Source: Coriolopsis trogii
Lineage: Eukaryota; Basidiomycota; Agaricomycetes; Polyporales; Polyporaceae
Assembly (NCBI GenBank): GCA_020543525.1
Contig: JAHYIO010000005.1
Location: 124,001-188,000 of the forward strand
DNA length: 64,000 bases
Direction of reading: 5' to 3'
A program made the translations under genes and the position numbers. The notes beneath the pieces were generated by a model. That model did not search any database. It was not told the DNA's origin and saw only the letters and a program-made list of their open reading frames with translations. Positions 61,306 through 64,000 of the stretch are shown here, piece by piece. Every line of letters starts with the position of its first letter. Positions within the stretch are counted from its first letter, which is position 1.

Positions 61306-62570
61306 GTTGCGAGTATGGTGGTGGAGAGTGCGTACGGATAAGAGAAGGGAAGAGGAGGAACGAAATATGCAAGGGAATCGCGCACCACCATTTTATGTTC
61401 AAGTTAAACACACAGTACCGGTGTTTAGTCCACATCGCCGCCCCGGGCCTCTAATGTCTGCTGCAGTGTCGCCGCTGCCGTAACGGTGGATATCGGGATA
61501 CATGGATAGGCAGCTAAAGCGTGTTATCCAGGCGTACAACGGACTGTCGGCATCTTCGAGCTTTGCGGCGCCGACCCGGGAGGCAAAAGCCAACCTATAT
61601 GTCGAATATGGCCATGCAAACCGACGCGCGGCCCCTCGCCATTCTGGCTGCGCAACAGTGTGCATGAGGTGGGGACTGGAAAGGAGGGTGTTAGGGGAAT
61701 GATGGTGTATACAAAGGGCGCCGGATATCCTCACCATGACCATCCACTTCTATGCTTCTATGAAGGCGAATGCGGCATGATCGCGAGAGCCTCGTGACAA
61801 TCAATCCGGATACGATGAGAGCGTCAGAGACCATAGTCTGGTCGCTGATCTCTCCGAAGGGTGTGTGTCAAGGGAAGGGGAAAGATGCAAGCGAGATCGG
61901 GTGGCTCACTCCGCGATGGGGACGGGAGGGTATAGGACGCGCTCGGAAAACTGAATGCGGGGAGATATAGCTAGCATGTTGACGCGGGTGTCCCTGTGAG
62001 ATCTGTCAATCACCTTCGTACCGGAAGCAGTGGCATTGCTTGGTGTCTTTGACATGGTGAGAACCTGCGCCCGGTGAATTTTTGGTTTTGAATGACGGCA
62101 GGTTGCACCGACATTCTGAGGGAGTATAGGTACGATACTGGTGTCCTTCGTGTGCACGCATTACCGTATAGACACGTATGCGACGTTCTGGCACAGCGGG
62201 CTGAGGCTACAGAACGGGCCTGGGTCTTGACTCAGGCGCTGGCGCGCACAGAACCTGATGTGCGACCATTCTTGCTGTCTTGGGAATGTGTGGAGAATGG
62301 TAGAGATACACGCACATGACTGGTTATCTGGATAGAGAAAGCCTATGATGAGGCGTCCTGCGTGCCACAAATGTCAGGCACACACGCGGCGGCTTGAACG
62401 GAAGCAGTGTTGTCACCGCCCGACTTCTTCAGGGCGGAGCCTATCGTTCGAAACGACTACCACAGTATACTGTGCTTCGGGGAGGAGAGTTGCGCGATCT
62501 GGCATGTCTCATCAACTCTAGGTGATAGAATAAGCAGTAGACAGACAGCGAATGTTCTTTCCAAGCGCCA
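61306..62570. other. Intergenic, no gene seen
   Basis: Overlapping short frames only. Confidence 0.5.
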
Positions 62571-63993
62571 CTATCTGAGGAGCTTCACCGAGACTCGTAT
62601 CCGCCTCTCCTCCAAGATCTCCAATTCCTCTGCGACCGTCGTGATATACGTATCCCAACGGTCACTCTCTCCTATAGCCACACGGCTCATGGTGTCCTCC
62701 AGGAGAGACGAAGATCGTGCGTGTCCGGGCTCAAATACCACGCTGACGTGGGCGAGAGAGGGACGAGACACCTGGAGAAGAGACCGTGATAGTGCGGAAA
62801 AGGGTCGGCGGTCGGGCTGTTCAAGAAGAACCTCCGCCGCGGAAGCCCGCAGGATGAGCGTTAAGCTCTCGAGGAGTGGGAGAGGAGGATGGGATGCGGC
62901 GTGCTGATCACCGGCAGCCTGCGGCGACAAAACCTGAGCGATCGCGTGCACGAAATTGTTATACGCCGCGACGCGCTCGGAAGGTGATAAGGGAAGTTGA
63001 GCAGACTGACGAGGATTATACCTGACCACCAGAGACCGGATCGAGGCGCATGATGTCAGAGAAGGAAGCAAACCATCTAAATCTTGATCGCGTTGCGAAG
63101 TGTTAGTATCGCAGCACGCGCCTTGCATACGGATCCCGTGACTCACCCTCGCTGCGGAATACGTCGTCCTGGGCCTCTTGCCGAAGAACAGGGTGGGTGA
63201 GTGTAAAGCTGGCCTGCTCCAGTGCACCACTGCTACAGGCTCCCCTCAGCCAACGCTGACATTGCCGACCATCGCGCAAGAAGTGGAGGTCGACTGAGCG
63301 AAGAGACACCAATGGTCCACCTTGCAAGATTGTGTCAGCGAGTTCGTTTGGGACTGATTCCTCCGTCAATGAAGAGGCGACAATGGATAGCATGCGTAGT
63401 CTTGAGCGCAGAGAGGCGGCTGCCTCGGTGGACGGACCCCTGTCCGGTATGAGGCGGCATTGTGAGCCTAGTAGCACTGCGCCGCGAGCGATGTAGCCGA
63501 CTCTGTGGCACTCGAGTTCCCGTAGCTGGGGGGCAGTGCACAGAGTGTAACAGAAGCGACGTAGAGAGTCGACAAGGATGTTCGAGAGGGATAGTCTCGT
63601 GAGGTTTGGAAAGTGGCTGAACTCGATGAACGCGGGCAGCTTTGGGATAGCGGCGGTCTCGAAATTTCTGAGTGAAATGCAGACAGGGTCTTCGAGAATA
63701 TGGAGGGTGTGGATGAGTGGGCGAAGATCGGGCTCTTCCCGACACACTCGGATAAGCTCGAGTATCTCAGATCGATGGCCAGGAAGCGAGTTCGAGACAG
63801 TTGTGCCGAGTCGCACCTGGACAGAGGATAAATGGTTCTGAGCCCGTGGAGAGAGCACCGATTGAGTAAGAGCACACGCAGCTAGTGCATGCCAGTCGTC
63901 CCGGAGACCGTCCACGATGCGATCCGTGAGTTCTGGAGGCAACTGAGGGGGCAATTCGGCAGATCGGGGAGGATGCGAGGTCATGCTGAGCAT
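62571..63993 (-). CDS. F-box/LRR protein
   Basis: Two exons. The first ATG is at 63993, a second at 63984. F-box: LPPELTDRIVDGLRDDWHAL, then ACALTQSVLSPRAQNHLSSV, with the DDWHALAxCAL pattern also seen in the gene at 33551. LRR-like middle (FPNLTRLSLSNILVDSLRRF, TAPQLRELECHRVGY). An intron (GTGAGT at about 63145 to TTAG at about 63083) joins FRSE to DGLLPSLTSCASIRSLVVRY. The end (LEILEERRIRVSVKLLR) stops at 62571. The start lies seven bases from the window edge, so an upstream exon cannot be excluded. Confidence 0.82.
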
Positions 63994-64000
63994 GAGAGGT

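Overview
The window is nuclear DNA of a filamentous basidiomycete, probably an agaricomycete of the wood-decay or polypore kind; this is inferred from gene content, not from any database search. Genes are split by many short introns (mostly 49-60 bp, GT-AG, with CTGAC/CTAAC-like branch sites). The set includes a spermidine synthase-saccharopine dehydrogenase fusion, a farnesyltransferase beta subunit, many F-box/LRR proteins, a hydrophobin remnant, Thr-rich secreted proteins and a non-LTR retrotransposon.

Layout. 0-4 kb: broken GC-rich coding fragments among many different short tandem repeats, mostly hexanucleotides. 4-17 kb: three F-box genes, a GDSL-type secreted esterase, one intron-containing tRNA-Thr(AGU) and a decayed tRNA copy. 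17.5-28 kb (all protein genes on the minus strand): farnesyltransferase beta (nine exons), two tandem copies of an unrecognised Cys-motif/coiled-coil/membrane protein, and a phospholipase D; two further tRNA-Thr genes lie on the plus strand between them. 28.7-33.3 kb: a LINE with an uninterrupted 1384-residue ORF2. 33.5-37.2 kb: two F-box genes and a decayed third. 37.3-38.2 kb: a CmcJ/NvfI-type oxygenase. 40-58.7 kb: two divergent pairs of small secreted Thr-rich protein genes (types A and B) in mirror-image order, enclosing an F-box gene, the polyamine/lysine fusion enzyme, an MFS sugar/quinate transporter and a truncated hydrophobin. 59-64 kb: two hypothetical genes and another F-box gene.

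The gene groups are mainly independent. Housekeeping functions are lysine/polyamine metabolism, protein prenylation, lipid signalling and sugar uptake. Fast-evolving accessory families are F-box substrate receptors, secreted repeat proteins and the tandem coiled-coil proteins. The best candidate for something undescribed is the A/B secreted family. All four members have a one-intron structure. Exon-1 length is identical within each type (73 nt for A, 67 nt for B), the core promoter is kept by type, and all carry an Arg-Gln-acidic junction. The two head-to-head pairs form an inverted duplication about 15 kb apart.
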